Shown: positions 9,431 to 18,140, counted from the stretch's first letter. The stretch: DNA of 64,000 nucleotides from Microbacterium psychrotolerans (GCF_031085295.1 NZ_JAVFWO010000008.1:62001-126000), one strand, 5' to 3'. The notes: a model not told the origin generated them from the sequence alone. Numbers and translations: made by a program.

Positions 9431-10381
9431 GTGCATGTCCTCGCCGTCCTCGCCGCCGCCGTGCTGTTCGGCACGACCGGGACGTCGCAGGCCCTCGGCC
9501 CGGACGGGACGACCCCGCTGTCGATCGGCGTCATGCGCATGGTCATCGGAGGGGCCGGTCTGGCTGTCATCGCGTTCGCCCTCGCCGCCCGCCACGCCCG
9601 CCGACGCCCGGACGCCGCCGCGAAGAGCCTCCGCTCGCTGAGCCTCTCGCAGGGCGGCATCCGTCCTCTCGCGCTCATGGTGCTCACCGGCGTCTGCATC
9701 TCGGTGTACCAGCCCCTCTTCTTCCTCGGGACCGGCCGCAACGGCGTGGCCGTCGGCACCGTCGTCGCGCTCGGGTCCGCCCCGATCCTCGCGGGCCTGC
9801 TGGAATGGGCGCTCACACGACGGATGCCGAGCCCCACGTGGATGGCGGCGACCGCCCTCGCCACGATCGGCGTCGTGCTGCTGGGCTTCGGCGGCGAAGC
9901 AGGCTCAGCGGGAGGGACCGATCCGCTCGGACTCGTCGGCTCGGTGGGCGCCGGCGCCTCGTTCGCGGTGATCGCCAACGCCCAGCGGCGACTGCTCGAC
10001 GACGGCTGGGATCCGTTCACGGTCGTGGGCGCGATGGGGGCCAGCTCGGCGCTCATCTGCGCCTGCGCGCTGCCCTTCGTCGACCTGGCATGGCTGGGTA
10101 CGCCGGCCGGCGTCGCGATGGCGCTGTGGCTGGGCCTCGCGACGATCGCGATCGCCTACGTCCTGTTCACGTGGGGACTGAGCGGGCTGACGGCCGCCAC
10201 CGCGGCGACCCTCACGCTGGGCGAACCGCTCACCGCGAGCGTGCTCGGGATCGCCGTGCTCGGAGAGCGGCTCTCGGCGCTCGCCATCATCGGCCTGGTC
10301 GTGCTCGCAGCGGGTCTCGCTCTGCTGGCCTGGGGATCGCGCGCGCCGCGCGACCCCGCGCCGTTCGCGGTCGAGGCCTGA
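9431..10381 (+). CDS. EamA-domain (DMT) transporter
   Basis: A 316-residue membrane protein with ten hydrophobic helices in two EamA repeats. The first opens with AAVLFGTTGTSQALGPDGTTP and the second with LGLVGSVGAGASFAVIANAQRR. TLTLGEPLTASVLGIAVLGERLS near the end is the characteristic EamA C-terminal signature. It starts at GTG close behind the divergent cysS promoter region. Related proteins export amino acids or other metabolites, but the substrate here is not deducible. The GNAT gene follows on the same strand after 49 bp. Confidence 0.88.
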   Translation: MHVLAVLAAAVLFGTTGTSQALGPDGTTPLSIGVMRMVIGGAGLAVIAFALAARHARRRPDAAAKSLRSLSLSQGGIRPLALMVLTGVCISVYQPLFFLGTGRNGVAVGTVVALGSAPILAGLLEWALTRRMPSPTWMAATALATIGVVLLGFGGEAGSAGGTDPLGLVGSVGAGASFAVIANAQRRLLDDGWDPFTVVGAMGASSALICACALPFVDLAWLGTPAGVAMALWLGLATIAIAYVLFTWGLSGLTAATAATLTLGEPLTASVLGIAVLGERLSALAIIGLVVLAAGLALLAWGSRAPRDPAPFAVEA

Positions 10382-10430
10382 GAGCCCTCGAAACACGCCG
10401 GCAACAGCGGCGTGGCACACTGGGCGCGAC

Positions 10431-10898
10431 ATGCAGCGCACCATCGACATCCGCACCGACGACCTGAGCGGCGCGGCCACACGGAACCTCATCGCGTTCC
10501 ACCTGGCAGGCATGCACGACACCTCTCCGGCGGAGAGCGTGCACGCGCTCGACATCGATGCGCTCCGGCATCCATCGCTCTCGGTGTGGTCGGCCTGGAT
10601 CGACGGCGAGCTCGCGGGTGTCGGTGCGCTCAAGGCGATCGACGCCACCCGCGGCGAGATCAAGTCGATGCGGGTCGACGACCGGTTCCGCGGCAGCGGG
10701 GTGGGGCGAGCGCTGCTCCGCCACATCGTCGACGAGGCGCGGCGACGGGGCATGTCGAGCCTGTGGCTCGAGACCGGCTCCACCGCCGACTTCGTGCCGG
10801 CGCAGCGGCTGTACGAGAGCGAGGGCTTCGTGCTGTGCGGACCGTTCGAGGGCTACGCGCTCGATCCGTTCTCGGTCTTCATGACGCGCGCGCTCTGA
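10431..10898 (+). CDS. GNAT-family N-acetyltransferase
   Basis: A 155-residue single-domain acetyltransferase. The acetyl-CoA pyrophosphate loop is visible as RFRGSGVGRALLRHI (about residues 85-99), preceded by a beta strand with IKSMRV. The C-terminal ETGSTADFVPAQRLYESEGF segment is typical of the PhnO/YhbS-like branch. Likely cytoplasmic. It may be cotranscribed with the upstream EamA gene. The substrate is unknown. Confidence 0.87.
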   Translation: MQRTIDIRTDDLSGAATRNLIAFHLAGMHDTSPAESVHALDIDALRHPSLSVWSAWIDGELAGVGALKAIDATRGEIKSMRVDDRFRGSGVGRALLRHIVDEARRRGMSSLWLETGSTADFVPAQRLYESEGFVLCGPFEGYALDPFSVFMTRAL

Positions 10899-10919
10899 CG
10901 ACCCCAGACGCTCCTGGCG

Positions 10920-12122
10920 TCAGGCGGGGACCACGACGGCGACGGCGAAGACCGACACGCCTTCGGTGCGCCCGGTGAACCCGAGGCCGTCGGTGGTCGT
11001 CGCCGAGACCGCCACGGGCGCTCCCCCGAGCGCATCCGACAGCGCCCGTTCGGCCTCGGCACGGCGGCTCGAGAACCGGGGGCGGTTCGCCTGCACCTGC
11101 ACCGACACGTTGCCCACGCGCCAGCCCGCCTCGCCGAGGAGGGCGACCGTGCGGCTGAGGAAGACTTCCGCGTGCGCGCCCGCGTACTCCGGGTGAGCCG
11201 TGCCGAAGTGCGTGCCGATGTCGCCCAGGCCGGCGGCGGACAGCAGCGCGTCGACGATGGCGTGGGCGACGGCATCCCCGTCGGAGTGTCCCGACAACGG
11301 CATCTCTCCCGGCCATTCGAGGCCCGCGAGCCAGAGCGTCCCGTCGCCGCCGAACGCGTGCACATCCGTGCCGACACCGACGCGAGGGACCGGGTGCGGG
11401 TTCTCCAGGTGCGGGGCACCGTGCGGGGCCGGCTGGGCGAGCAGATGGCGGGCACGGTCGAGGTCGGCGGCCGTCGTGATCTTGAAAGCGAGCGGATGCC
11501 CCGGCACGGCGGCGACGGCATGACCGGCCTCGGCGACGAGCGCGGCGTCGTCCGTGAATTCGGCGCGGGCCGCGGCATATGCCGCGTCGAGCACGTCACG
11601 GCGGAATCCCTGCGGCGTCTGCGCGGCGGCGAGCTCTGAGCGGTCGACGACAGCCACGATCTCGTCCGCCACGACCCGCTTGATGGTGTCGATGACCGGG
11701 AGCACGGGGATCGCGCCGGACGCGCCGGCGTCGATGGCGGCGACGACGCGTTCGAACACCTCGGGCGGGGTCAGAGCGCGGGCCGCGTCGTGTACGAGGA
11801 CGATCTCGACGTCGGCCCAGAGCGCGTCGAGCCCGGCGGCCACGGAGGCCTGGCGGGTCTCGCCGCCGGGGACCACCGAGACGAGGTCACGGCGGTCACC
11901 TGCCGTCGCGAGCGCCTCGCTCCAGGCATCGCCTTCGCGCCCTGCCGGCGCGACGATCACGACCTGTGCGGCCGGGGCGGCGAACACGCCCTCGAGCGCA
12001 TGGCGCAGTATGCTGCCCCCGTCGATGCCGACGAAGGCCTTCGGCGCACCCGCCCCGAGGCGTGTGCCGGAACCTGCGGCCACGACGACGATGCCGATGC
12101 GCGGCACGGGGGTGATGCTCAC
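10920..12122 (-). CDS. ispDF: Bifunctional IspD/IspF of the MEP isoprenoid pathway
   Basis: A 400-residue fusion. Residues ~1-230 are 2-C-methyl-D-erythritol 4-phosphate cytidylyltransferase (VVVAAGSGTRLGAGAPKAF for CTP binding, LVHDAARAL). Residues ~243-400 are MEcPP synthase (GVGTDVHAF with Asp/His metal ligands, LSGHSDGDAVAHAIVDAL, and ATTTDGLGFTGR at the end). It would catalyse the third and fifth steps of the MEP route, the intervening IspE being separate. Such fusions occur in alphaproteobacteria and some actinobacteria. It starts at GTG. carD lies 105 bp upstream in the same direction with a terminator between them. Confidence 0.95.
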   Translation of the reverse strand: MSITPVPRIGIVVVAAGSGTRLGAGAPKAFVGIDGGSILRHALEGVFAAPAAQVVIVAPAGREGDAWSEALATAGDRRDLVSVVPGGETRQASVAAGLDALWADVEIVLVHDAARALTPPEVFERVVAAIDAGASGAIPVLPVIDTIKRVVADEIVAVVDRSELAAAQTPQGFRRDVLDAAYAAARAEFTDDAALVAEAGHAVAAVPGHPLAFKITTAADLDRARHLLAQPAPHGAPHLENPHPVPRVGVGTDVHAFGGDGTLWLAGLEWPGEMPLSGHSDGDAVAHAIVDALLSAAGLGDIGTHFGTAHPEYAGAHAEVFLSRTVALLGEAGWRVGNVSVQVQANRPRFSSRRAEAERALSDALGGAPVAVSATTTDGLGFTGRTEGVSVFAVAVVVPA

Positions 12123-12190
12123 CCGCTCACGCTATCGCGATCGGCCGCGAGCGCTGCGCAGGGCCTCCGCCACCGGACGGCGCACACAGC

Positions 12191-12220
12191 AGAACGGCGC
12201 CCCCCTTGGGGCGCCGTTCT
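12191..12220. terminator. Terminator-type hairpin between carD and ispDF
   Basis: A perfect 13-bp inverted repeat (12191-12203 with 12208-12220) has a 4-base loop. No T-tract follows on either strand. It lies just past the carD stop. Confidence 0.7.
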
Positions 12221-12227
12221 GGGAGTC

Positions 12228-12710
12228 TCAGCTTGCGAGGACCTCGTCGAGGAGGACGCTCGCCTTCTCCTCGTCGGTCTTCTCGGCGAGGGCCAGCTCG
12301 GAGATCAGGATCTGCTTCGCCTTGGCGAGCATGCGCTTCTCTCCGGCCGACAGGCCGCGGTCCTGATCGCGGCGCCAGAGGTCGCGCACGACCTCGCTGA
12401 CCTTGATGACGTCACCGGAGGCGAGCTTCTCGAGGTTGGCCTTGTAGCGGCGCGACCAGTTGGTCGGCTCCTCTGTGAAGGGAGCGCGCAGCACCTCGAA
12501 GACCTTGTCGAGACCCTCCTTGCCGATGACATCTCGGACGCCGACAAGGTCGACGTTCTCTGCGGGGACTTCGATGATGAGATCACCTTGCGTGACGTTG
12601 AGCTTCAGGTACTTCTTCGTCTCGCCCTTGATGATCCGGTCTTTGACCTCGATGATCGTTGCCGCCCCGTGGTGGGGGTAGACGACCGTCTCGCCAACCT
12701 CAAAAAGCAT
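12228..12710 (-). CDS. carD: CarD-family RNA polymerase-binding regulator
   Basis: A 160-residue CarD protein, which binds the RNA polymerase beta subunit and stabilises open promoter complexes. The N-terminal Tudor-like domain opens with MLFEVGETVVYPHHGAATI, and the basic helical C-terminal domain contains WSRRYKANLEKLASGD and RGLSAGEKRMLAKAKQIL. I chose the ATG giving MLFEVGE, the family N-terminus, with an AAAGGAC site upstream. The further-upstream in-frame ATG lacks both features. In mycobacteria carD is also followed by ispD, so the neighbourhood is conserved. Confidence 0.96.
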   Translation of the reverse strand: MLFEVGETVVYPHHGAATIIEVKDRIIKGETKKYLKLNVTQGDLIIEVPAENVDLVGVRDVIGKEGLDKVFEVLRAPFTEEPTNWSRRYKANLEKLASGDVIKVSEVVRDLWRRDQDRGLSAGEKRMLAKAKQILISELALAEKTDEEKASVLLDEVLAS

Positions 12711-12887
12711 GGAGTTATGTCCTTTCGGCAACCTCCAGGATACCACAGGAGAAATACGCTAAGGTTCTCCGCCCCACCGGTCGGACGGCGACACATCCCC
12801 CACCGGGCATCGGCCGCCGAGGCGCTCCGCGCACTCGGCGGGGAGCCCCTAGAATGCTGGAGAACCGTCATCCGTCTAGGAGGATCC

Positions 12888-13418
12888 GTGATCTCGATAC
12901 ACCGCCGCAGCGGTTCTACGCGCGGCCGGTCCGCGGCGGCACTCGGCACCCGCAACCGCCGGCTGATCGCCTCGCTGGCCATCGGCGGCGCCCTCGTCCT
13001 CACGGCCACCGGGTGCAGCATGATCTCGCCCCAGGCGACGACGATCGCGTACTCGGCCGCCGAGGGCACGAACGTCTACGGCTCCGGCCCGCTCGAGGTG
13101 CGCAATGCCCTCATCGTGGCGAACGAGGACGGTTCCGAGGGCAACTTCGTGGCCGCGATCATCAACCGCACCGACGACTCGCACACCCTGAACGTCGAGA
13201 TCGGCGAGGACGGCGTTTCGCTGACGGTGCGCGTACCCGCCAACACGACCGTGAGCCTCGGCTCCGAAGAGGACGAGCCGCTGCTGATCGAAGAGCTCGA
13301 CGCACTCCCCGGCACCGACGTCACCACCTTCTTCCAGTCGGGCGACGCCGAGGGAACGCTGGTATCCGTGCCGGTCCTCGACGGCTCGCTCGACTATCTC
13401 TCCGCGCTCGCTCCCTGA
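12888..13418 (+). CDS. Secreted lipoprotein, conserved in Microbacteriaceae-type genomes
   Basis: A 176-residue protein starting at GTG behind an excellent TAGGAGGA site. It has an Arg-rich N-region, a hydrophobic stretch (LIASLAIGGALVLTATGC) and a lipobox cysteine at about residue 43, then a ~130-residue extracytoplasmic domain rich in Asp, Glu and Thr. The composition is that of a beta-sandwich of the copper-chaperone-like type (NALIVANEDG, FVAAIINRTDD, VRVPANTTVSLG). I do not recognise a defined family. It lies divergent from carD and convergent with regX3. Confidence 0.78.
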   Translation: MISIHRRSGSTRGRSAAALGTRNRRLIASLAIGGALVLTATGCSMISPQATTIAYSAAEGTNVYGSGPLEVRNALIVANEDGSEGNFVAAIINRTDDSHTLNVEIGEDGVSLTVRVPANTTVSLGSEEDEPLLIEELDALPGTDVTTFFQSGDAEGTLVSVPVLDGSLDYLSALAP

Positions 13419-13439
13419 GCGGACGCGTCGCACGAACGA

Positions 13440-13473
13440 CGGAGAGGGCGCCCCGGTCGGGGCGCCCTCTCCG
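13440..13473. terminator. Bidirectional hairpin between lipoprotein gene and regX3
   Basis: A 15-bp perfect stem (13440-13454 with 13459-13473) has the loop GGTC. It lies between two convergent genes and can serve both. Confidence 0.75.
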
Positions 13474-13487
13474 CATGTGGGCGGCGC

Positions 13488-14171
13488 TCAGCCCTCGAAG
13501 CGGTAGCCGAGGCCGCGGACGGTGACCAGCATCTCGGGCGATCCCGGATTCCGCTCGATGCGCGAGCGGATCCTCTTGATGTGCACGTCGAGCGTCTTGG
13601 TGTCGCCGAAGTAGTCGCTCCCCCACACGCGGTCGATGAGCTGCCCTCGGGTGAGCACCCGGCCGGCGTTGCGCATCAAGACCTCGAGCAGCTCGAATTC
13701 CTTGAGCGGCATGTTGATCTCCCCGCCCTCGACCGCGACGGTGTGCCGGTCGATGTCGAGTACCACCCGCCCGCCCTCGAGGACGCGATCCTCGAGGTCG
13801 GCGTCGATCTGCGAGAAGCGCCGCAGCACCGCACGCATGCGCGCGAGCAGCTCACGGGCCGAGTAGGGCTTGGTGACGTAGTCGTCCGCGCCGAGCTCGA
13901 GCCCCACGACGATGTCGACCTCGGAGTCCTTGGCCGTCAGCATGATGATCGGCACCGCCGAGGTGGTCCGGATCTGCCGGCACACCTCGGTGCCCGGCAT
14001 CCCGGGCAGCATGAGGTCGAGCAGCACGATGTCGGCACCGCGCTCTCGGAACGAGGCGAGGGCCGCCGGGCCGTCCTCGGCGATCTCGACGTCGTACCCC
14101 TCGCGACGCAGGAGGTAGGCGAGCGGGTCGGCGAGATCGGGTTCGTCCTCGACGATCAAGACGCGGGTCAT
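13488..14171 (-). CDS. regX3: Two-component response regulator RegX3 (phosphate starvation)
   Basis: A 227-residue OmpR/PhoB-type regulator. The receiver domain (1-118) has the acidic pocket (VEDEPD), the phospho-acceptor region DIVLLDLMLPGMPG and the switch lysine in YVTKPYSAREL. The winged-helix DNA-binding domain (about 128-227) contains LKEFELLEVLM, VWGSDYFGDTKTLDVHIKRIR and VRGLGYRFEG. It overlaps senX3 by 4 bases (ATGA) in one operon. Family knowledge: phosphorylated RegX3 activates pst, phoU and other genes through GTTCACC-type direct repeats, which are present at phoU and pstS here. Confidence 0.95.
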   Translation of the reverse strand: MTRVLIVEDEPDLADPLAYLLRREGYDVEIAEDGPAALASFRERGADIVLLDLMLPGMPGTEVCRQIRTTSAVPIIMLTAKDSEVDIVVGLELGADDYVTKPYSARELLARMRAVLRRFSQIDADLEDRVLEGGRVVLDIDRHTVAVEGGEINMPLKEFELLEVLMRNAGRVLTRGQLIDRVWGSDYFGDTKTLDVHIKRIRSRIERNPGSPEMLVTVRGLGYRFEG

Positions 14172-15547
14172 GCGGGGTCTCCATTCCTGCCGGAGGCGAG
14201 GTTCTTGCCGGCAGCAGGGCCGACGGTGGTTCGGGGGGCGGTCGCGCCTTCGCCTGCGGAGGACGCGCCGGCAGCGGCGGAGGTCGCGCCGGCAGCGGCG
14301 GAGGTCGTGCCGGCGGAGGCCGCTCCGGCAGCGCCGGCGAAAGCCGCTCCAGCGGACGTCGCGGTCGGCCGCTTCTTCTTGCGTCCGCGCTTGGGTGCGG
14401 GCTCGATGTCAGGGGCGTCGATCTGCGGCAGGCGGATCGTGAACGTCGACCCGCGGCCCGGTCGTGACCACAGCCGCACCTCACCGCCGTGTCGCTGCAC
14501 CGCATGCTTGACGATCGACAGCCCGAGGCCGCTGCCGCCCGTGCGGCGCGCTCGTGCCGGATCCGCGCGGTAGAAGCGCTCGAACACTCGGTCCTGCTCG
14601 CCCTCGGCGATGCCGATCCCGCGGTCGGTCACGGCGATCTCGACGACCCGGTCCACCGCCTTGATGCCGACTCCCACGCTCGACCCGCGGGGCGAATAGG
14701 CGATGGCGTTCGCGATGAGGTTGCCGACGGCCTCGCTCAGGATCTGCGCGTCGCCATGGACATAGAGGCCGCGGGCGCCGCCTCGCACCACCTCGACGCC
14801 GGCGGAATCGGCCTGGATGGCGTGCGCGTCGAGCGCGGAGGCGATCACCTCGTCGATCGAGACGTCCCGCTGCGGCAGCTCGTCGGATGCCTGCAGGCGC
14901 GAGAGGTTCATGATGCGCGACGTGAGCAGGGCGAGCCGGTTCGCCTCGGCCTGCAGCCGGGTCGCGAAGATGCGCACCTGCGGCGGGTCGTCGGATGCCG
15001 ACTCGATCGCCTCGGCGAGCAGGCTCACCGCGCCCACCGGCGTCTTGAGCTCGTGACTCGTGTTGGCGACGAAGTCCCGGCGCATCTCTTCGACGCGCTC
15101 GCGCTCGGTGATGTCGCGGAGGACGAACAGGGTCAGGCGCGGCGAGATCCGCGAGGCCCGGACGACCACCAGGCGGGGTTCCGCCGGCGGGGCGCCTCTG
15201 CGCATCCGCATGGTCTCGGTGGCACTTGTCTCGGTCACGACCGCGTCGCTCGTGCGCACGCGGCGCACCAGGGCACGCAGCTCGTCATTCGGGAGCGTGC
15301 CGCCCTCCACGAGGTCGAACGCGGCGGCCGCGGCGGACGCCGCCAGGACCGTGAAAGACGCGTCGACGACGAGCGCGGCATCATCCATGCCGTGGAGCAC
15401 GCCGCGGACGCCGTCGGGGATCTCGACGGACATCTCCGCATGCGCACGATCGCGCGCCCGCATCGCCGCGACGACGACGGCGGAGATCGAACCGCCGATG
15501 ATGATCCCCGCGAGGAGGGCGAGCAGCGCGAGCTGCGTCGTGTCCAT
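14168..15547 (-). CDS. senX3: Sensor histidine kinase SenX3
   Basis: A 459-residue membrane kinase partnered with RegX3. It has an N-terminal membrane helix (ALLALLAGIIIGGSISAVVVAAM), a PAS-like region (about 45-140), a dimerisation domain with the phospho-histidine in DFVANTSHELKTPVGA, and an ATPase domain with N-box NLIANAIAYS, G1 VTDRGIGIAEG and G2 GGSGLGLSIVKH. The last ~55 residues are unusual. After a basic GRKKKRPTATS comes an Ala/Gly/Ser/Thr-only tail built partly from 21-bp tandem repeats, absent from typical SenX3. The promoter region is shared with divergent phoU and carries PHO-box repeats. Confidence 0.94.
   Translation of the reverse strand: MDTTQLALLALLAGIIIGGSISAVVVAAMRARDRAHAEMSVEIPDGVRGVLHGMDDAALVVDASFTVLAASAAAAAFDLVEGGTLPNDELRALVRRVRTSDAVVTETSATETMRMRRGAPPAEPRLVVVRASRISPRLTLFVLRDITERERVEEMRRDFVANTSHELKTPVGAVSLLAEAIESASDDPPQVRIFATRLQAEANRLALLTSRIMNLSRLQASDELPQRDVSIDEVIASALDAHAIQADSAGVEVVRGGARGLYVHGDAQILSEAVGNLIANAIAYSPRGSSVGVGIKAVDRVVEIAVTDRGIGIAEGEQDRVFERFYRADPARARRTGGSGLGLSIVKHAVQRHGGEVRLWSRPGRGSTFTIRLPQIDAPDIEPAPKRGRKKKRPTATSAGAAFAGAAGAASAGTTSAAAGATSAAAGASSAGEGATAPRTTVGPAAGKNLASGRNGDPA
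14264..14326. repeat. 21-bp tandem repeat in the 3' end of senX3
   Basis: Two identical 21-base units (14264-14284 and 14285-14305) are followed by a diverged third (14306-14326). The period is a multiple of three and encodes a 7-residue Ser/Ala/Gly/Thr repeat in the kinase tail. Confidence 0.85.
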
Positions 15548-15619
15548 GCGACCAGCGTAGAGCCACGCTCACGGTGGGATCCGACGGGAACGGACCGGGC
15601 ACCGCATCGGCCGGGTACT

Positions 15620-15648
15620 GTTCACCGCGGAGGCACCATCCGTTAACC
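15620..15648 (+). promoter_or_regulatory. PHO box: three 7-mers at 11-bp period upstream of phoU
   Basis: GTTCACC (15620-15626), AGGCACC (15631-15637) and GTTAACC (15642-15648) repeat at exactly 11-bp steps. This is the arrangement of PhoB/PhoP/RegX3 direct-repeat sites in actinobacteria. It lies about 70 bp before phoU and between the divergent senX3 and phoU, so it could control both. Confidence 0.8.
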
Positions 15649-15717
15649 TTCCCTGGCGACAATCGGCGGGGCGCGGGGCCGAGCCTCTCCCCCGAAACCC
15701 ATGAAAGGTGCGTCGGA

Positions 15718-16395
15718 ATGCGCGAAGTCTTCCACCAGTCCCTCGAGGACGTGCAGGGGCGTCTCGTCGAGATCGCCGAACTCGTCACGGTCGCCATCGA
15801 CAAGGCGACGCGCGCGTTCGGCACGAGCGACGTCGCCCTCGCGGAGGAGGTCATCGAAGCCGACGCGGTCATCGACGAGAAGGCCGTCGAGCTCGACGAG
15901 CTGGCCATCGAGATCCTCGCGCGTCAGCAGCCGGTGGCCCGCGACCTCCGCATCGTCGTGAGCGCGCTGCGCATGAGCGCATCGCTCGAGCGGATGGGCG
16001 ACATCGCCGAGCACATCGCGCAGCTCACCCGCATGCGCTTCCCCGAGCGAGCCATCCCCAAGGGCCTGAAGTCGACGTTCCTGAAGATGGGCGAGCTCGA
16101 CGTCGAGGCGGCACGGCAGCTGACCGAGCTGCTGCGCACGCAGGACGGGGACCTCATCGACGAGATCCGCAACGCCGACGACAAGCTCGACGAGCTGCAC
16201 GTCTCGGTCTTCGAGAAGGTGCTGAGCGACAGCTGGCAGGGCGACCCGTCGGCCACCGTCGACGCGACCCTCGCCAGCCGCTACCACGAGCGCTTCGGCG
16301 ACCACGCCGTCTCGGTGGCCAAGAAGGTCGCCTACCTGTCGACGGGCGACTGGACCACGAGCACCGACACCATCGACGTGGTGACCCCGCAGTAG
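15718..16395 (+). CDS. phoU: Phosphate signalling complex protein PhoU
   Basis: A 225-residue all-helical protein made of two PhoU repeats. The metal-binding E/DxxxD-type motifs are visible as EVIEADAVIDEKAVELDELA in the first half and EIRNADDKLDELHVSVFEKV in the second. Family role: it mediates between the Pst transporter and the SenX3-type kinase to switch signalling off when phosphate is sufficient. I start at the ATG giving MREVFHQSLEDV, the family N-terminus. It is divergent from senX3-regX3 with a PHO box between. Confidence 0.96.
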   Translation: MREVFHQSLEDVQGRLVEIAELVTVAIDKATRAFGTSDVALAEEVIEADAVIDEKAVELDELAIEILARQQPVARDLRIVVSALRMSASLERMGDIAEHIAQLTRMRFPERAIPKGLKSTFLKMGELDVEAARQLTELLRTQDGDLIDEIRNADDKLDELHVSVFEKVLSDSWQGDPSATVDATLASRYHERFGDHAVSVAKKVAYLSTGDWTTSTDTIDVVTPQ

Positions 16396-16422
16396 CGCGG
16401 GCGCTGCCGCTGCGCAGAAACA

Positions 16423-16461
16423 AGAAGAGCGGATGCCTCGGGGGGAGGCATCCGCTCTTCT
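16423..16461. terminator. Bidirectional terminator between phoU and gpm
   Basis: A 17-bp perfect stem (16423-16439 with 16445-16461) has a GGGGG loop. Its core GCGGATGCC/GGCATCCGC recurs in other terminators of this window. Confidence 0.85.
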
Positions 16462-16474
16462 CTGTGCGTCTGGG

Positions 16475-17224
16475 TCAGGCCTTGCCCTGGTTGGCGACCG
16501 CGGCGGCCCCGGCGGCGGCGGCCTCGGGGTCGAGGTACTCTCCGGGGCTGAGCGGCTCGAGGTTCTCGTCGAGGCGGTACACCAGCGGGATGCCGGTGGG
16601 GATGTTGAGCTCGGCGATGTCGGCGTCGCTGATGCCGTCGAGGTGCTTGACCAGCCCGCGCAGCGAGTTGCCGTGGGCGGTCACGAGCACGGTCTTGCCG
16701 GCCTTCAGGTCGGGCACGATGTCGCTGTGCCAGTACGGCAGCATGCGGTCGATCACGATCTTCAGCGACTCGGTGCCGGGCACCTCGCCGTCGATGCCCA
16801 CGTACCGCGGGTCGCCGACCTGGCTGTACTGGTCGTCGGCGGCCAGCGGCGGCGGCGGCACGTCGAACGAGCGGCGCCACAGCATGAACTGCTCGTTGCC
16901 GAACTCTTCGAGGGTCTGCGCCTTGTCCTTGCCCTGGAGGGCGCCGTAGTGCCGCTCGTTCAGGCGCCACGAGCGCTTCACCGGGATCCAGAGGCGGTCG
17001 GCCGCGTCGAGGGCGATGTCGGCGGTCTGGATGGCGCGGCTCAGCACCGAGGTGTGCAGGACGTCGGGCAGGATGCCGGACTCGGCGAGCAGCTCGCCGC
17101 CGCGCGCAGCCTCGGCCTTGCCCTGGTCGGTGAGGCGGACGTCGACCCAGCCCGTGAACTGGTTGGTCTTGTTCCACTCGCTCTGGCCGTGACGGAGGAG
17201 GATCAGCGTATAGGGCGCGGTCAT
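16475..17224 (-). CDS. gpmA: 2,3-bisphosphoglycerate-dependent phosphoglycerate mutase
   Basis: A 249-residue glycolytic enzyme interconverting 3- and 2-phosphoglycerate. The phosphohistidine loop is LILLRHGQSEWN near residue 6. Further motifs are FTGWVDVRLTDQG, SWRLNERHYGALQGKDKAQ with the catalytic Glu, and VLVTAHGNSLRGLVKHLDG with the second active-site His. I start at the ATG giving MTAPYTLIL, three codons inside the longest frame, because that is the family N-terminus. It is convergent with phoU. Confidence 0.96.
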   Translation of the reverse strand: MTAPYTLILLRHGQSEWNKTNQFTGWVDVRLTDQGKAEAARGGELLAESGILPDVLHTSVLSRAIQTADIALDAADRLWIPVKRSWRLNERHYGALQGKDKAQTLEEFGNEQFMLWRRSFDVPPPPLAADDQYSQVGDPRYVGIDGEVPGTESLKIVIDRMLPYWHSDIVPDLKAGKTVLVTAHGNSLRGLVKHLDGISDADIAELNIPTGIPLVYRLDENLEPLSPGEYLDPEAAAAGAAAVANQGKA

Positions 17225-17321
17225 GCGCCCCATGATATCCGGGCGATCACGCCCGCCCCGGCGCTGTGACGGCGGGCGAGACCCGTCAGCCCGCTCGTGC
17301 GACGCCTGGCATCATGGGGGG

Positions 17322-18140
17322 ATGGCGCGGGGACCGGTCGGGCAGATCACGCGCGGCACGACCGGGACCAACCGGCTGCGGCGCGTGGATCGCTGGATCG
17401 CACGACAGCCCGCCCTCCGCCGGGCCTCAGACCCGCTCGTGGTCGACCTCGGCTACGGAGCGAGCGGCGTCACGGCGCTGGAGCTGCACTCCCGGCTGGC
17501 CCGTGTGCGCCCCGACGTCGAGGTGCTGGGTCTCGAGATCGACCCCGCGCGGGTGGTCCACGCCCGCGCGCAGCTCGAGCAGGTTCGCAGCGGCGGCACG
17601 TCCTTCGCACCCGGCGCCCGGGTCTCGTTCGCACGCGGCGGGTTCGAGGTGCCGGTGGCGGGCGGCCGCCGGCCCGCCGTCGTGCGGGCGTTCAACGTGC
17701 TGCGCCAGTACGGCGAAGCAGAGGTCGCGGAGGCCTGGGCGACGATGGCCGGGCGTCTCACGCCCGACGGGCTTCTCGTCGAGGGGACCTGCGACGAGAT
17801 CGGGCGGATCGCGACCTGGGTGGCGATCGACCCTGACGCGGCGCCCCGGACCCTCACGGTGTCACTGCGACTGGCCGGGCTGCAGCATCCGTCGGTCGCC
17901 GCGGAGCGGCTTCCCAAGGCCCTCATCCACCGGAACGTGCCGGGCGAGCGCGTGCACGCGTTCCTGGCCGCCCTCGACGCCGAGTGGGAGCGCGCGGCGA
18001 GCGTCTCGCCGTTCGGCCCGGTGCATCGCTGGCGCACGGCGCTGTCGGCGCTCGCCGCCGGCGGCTGGCCGATCCGCGAGCGCTCGCGGTGGCGCTTGGG
18101 TGAGGTCACCGTCCCGTGGGAGGCCGTCGCGCCGCGCTGA
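17322..18140 (+). CDS. Class I SAM-dependent methyltransferase-like protein
   Basis: A 272-residue protein with a Rossmann-type methyltransferase core. Motif I is LVVDLGYGASGVTALELH (about residues 46-63), followed by the acidic end of strand 2 in VLGLEIDPARV and a later GRLTPDGLLVEGTCDEIGR strand. It starts at ATG behind a GGGGGG stretch. Upstream in-frame sequence is Arg-rich and unlikely to be translated. Substrate unknown. It converges with the FUSC gene, with only 8 bp between stops. It fits a conserved actinobacterial hypothetical often annotated as a class I methyltransferase. Confidence 0.8.
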   Translation: MARGPVGQITRGTTGTNRLRRVDRWIARQPALRRASDPLVVDLGYGASGVTALELHSRLARVRPDVEVLGLEIDPARVVHARAQLEQVRSGGTSFAPGARVSFARGGFEVPVAGGRRPAVVRAFNVLRQYGEAEVAEAWATMAGRLTPDGLLVEGTCDEIGRIATWVAIDPDAAPRTLTVSLRLAGLQHPSVAAERLPKALIHRNVPGERVHAFLAALDAEWERAASVSPFGPVHRWRTALSALAAGGWPIRERSRWRLGEVTVPWEAVAPR

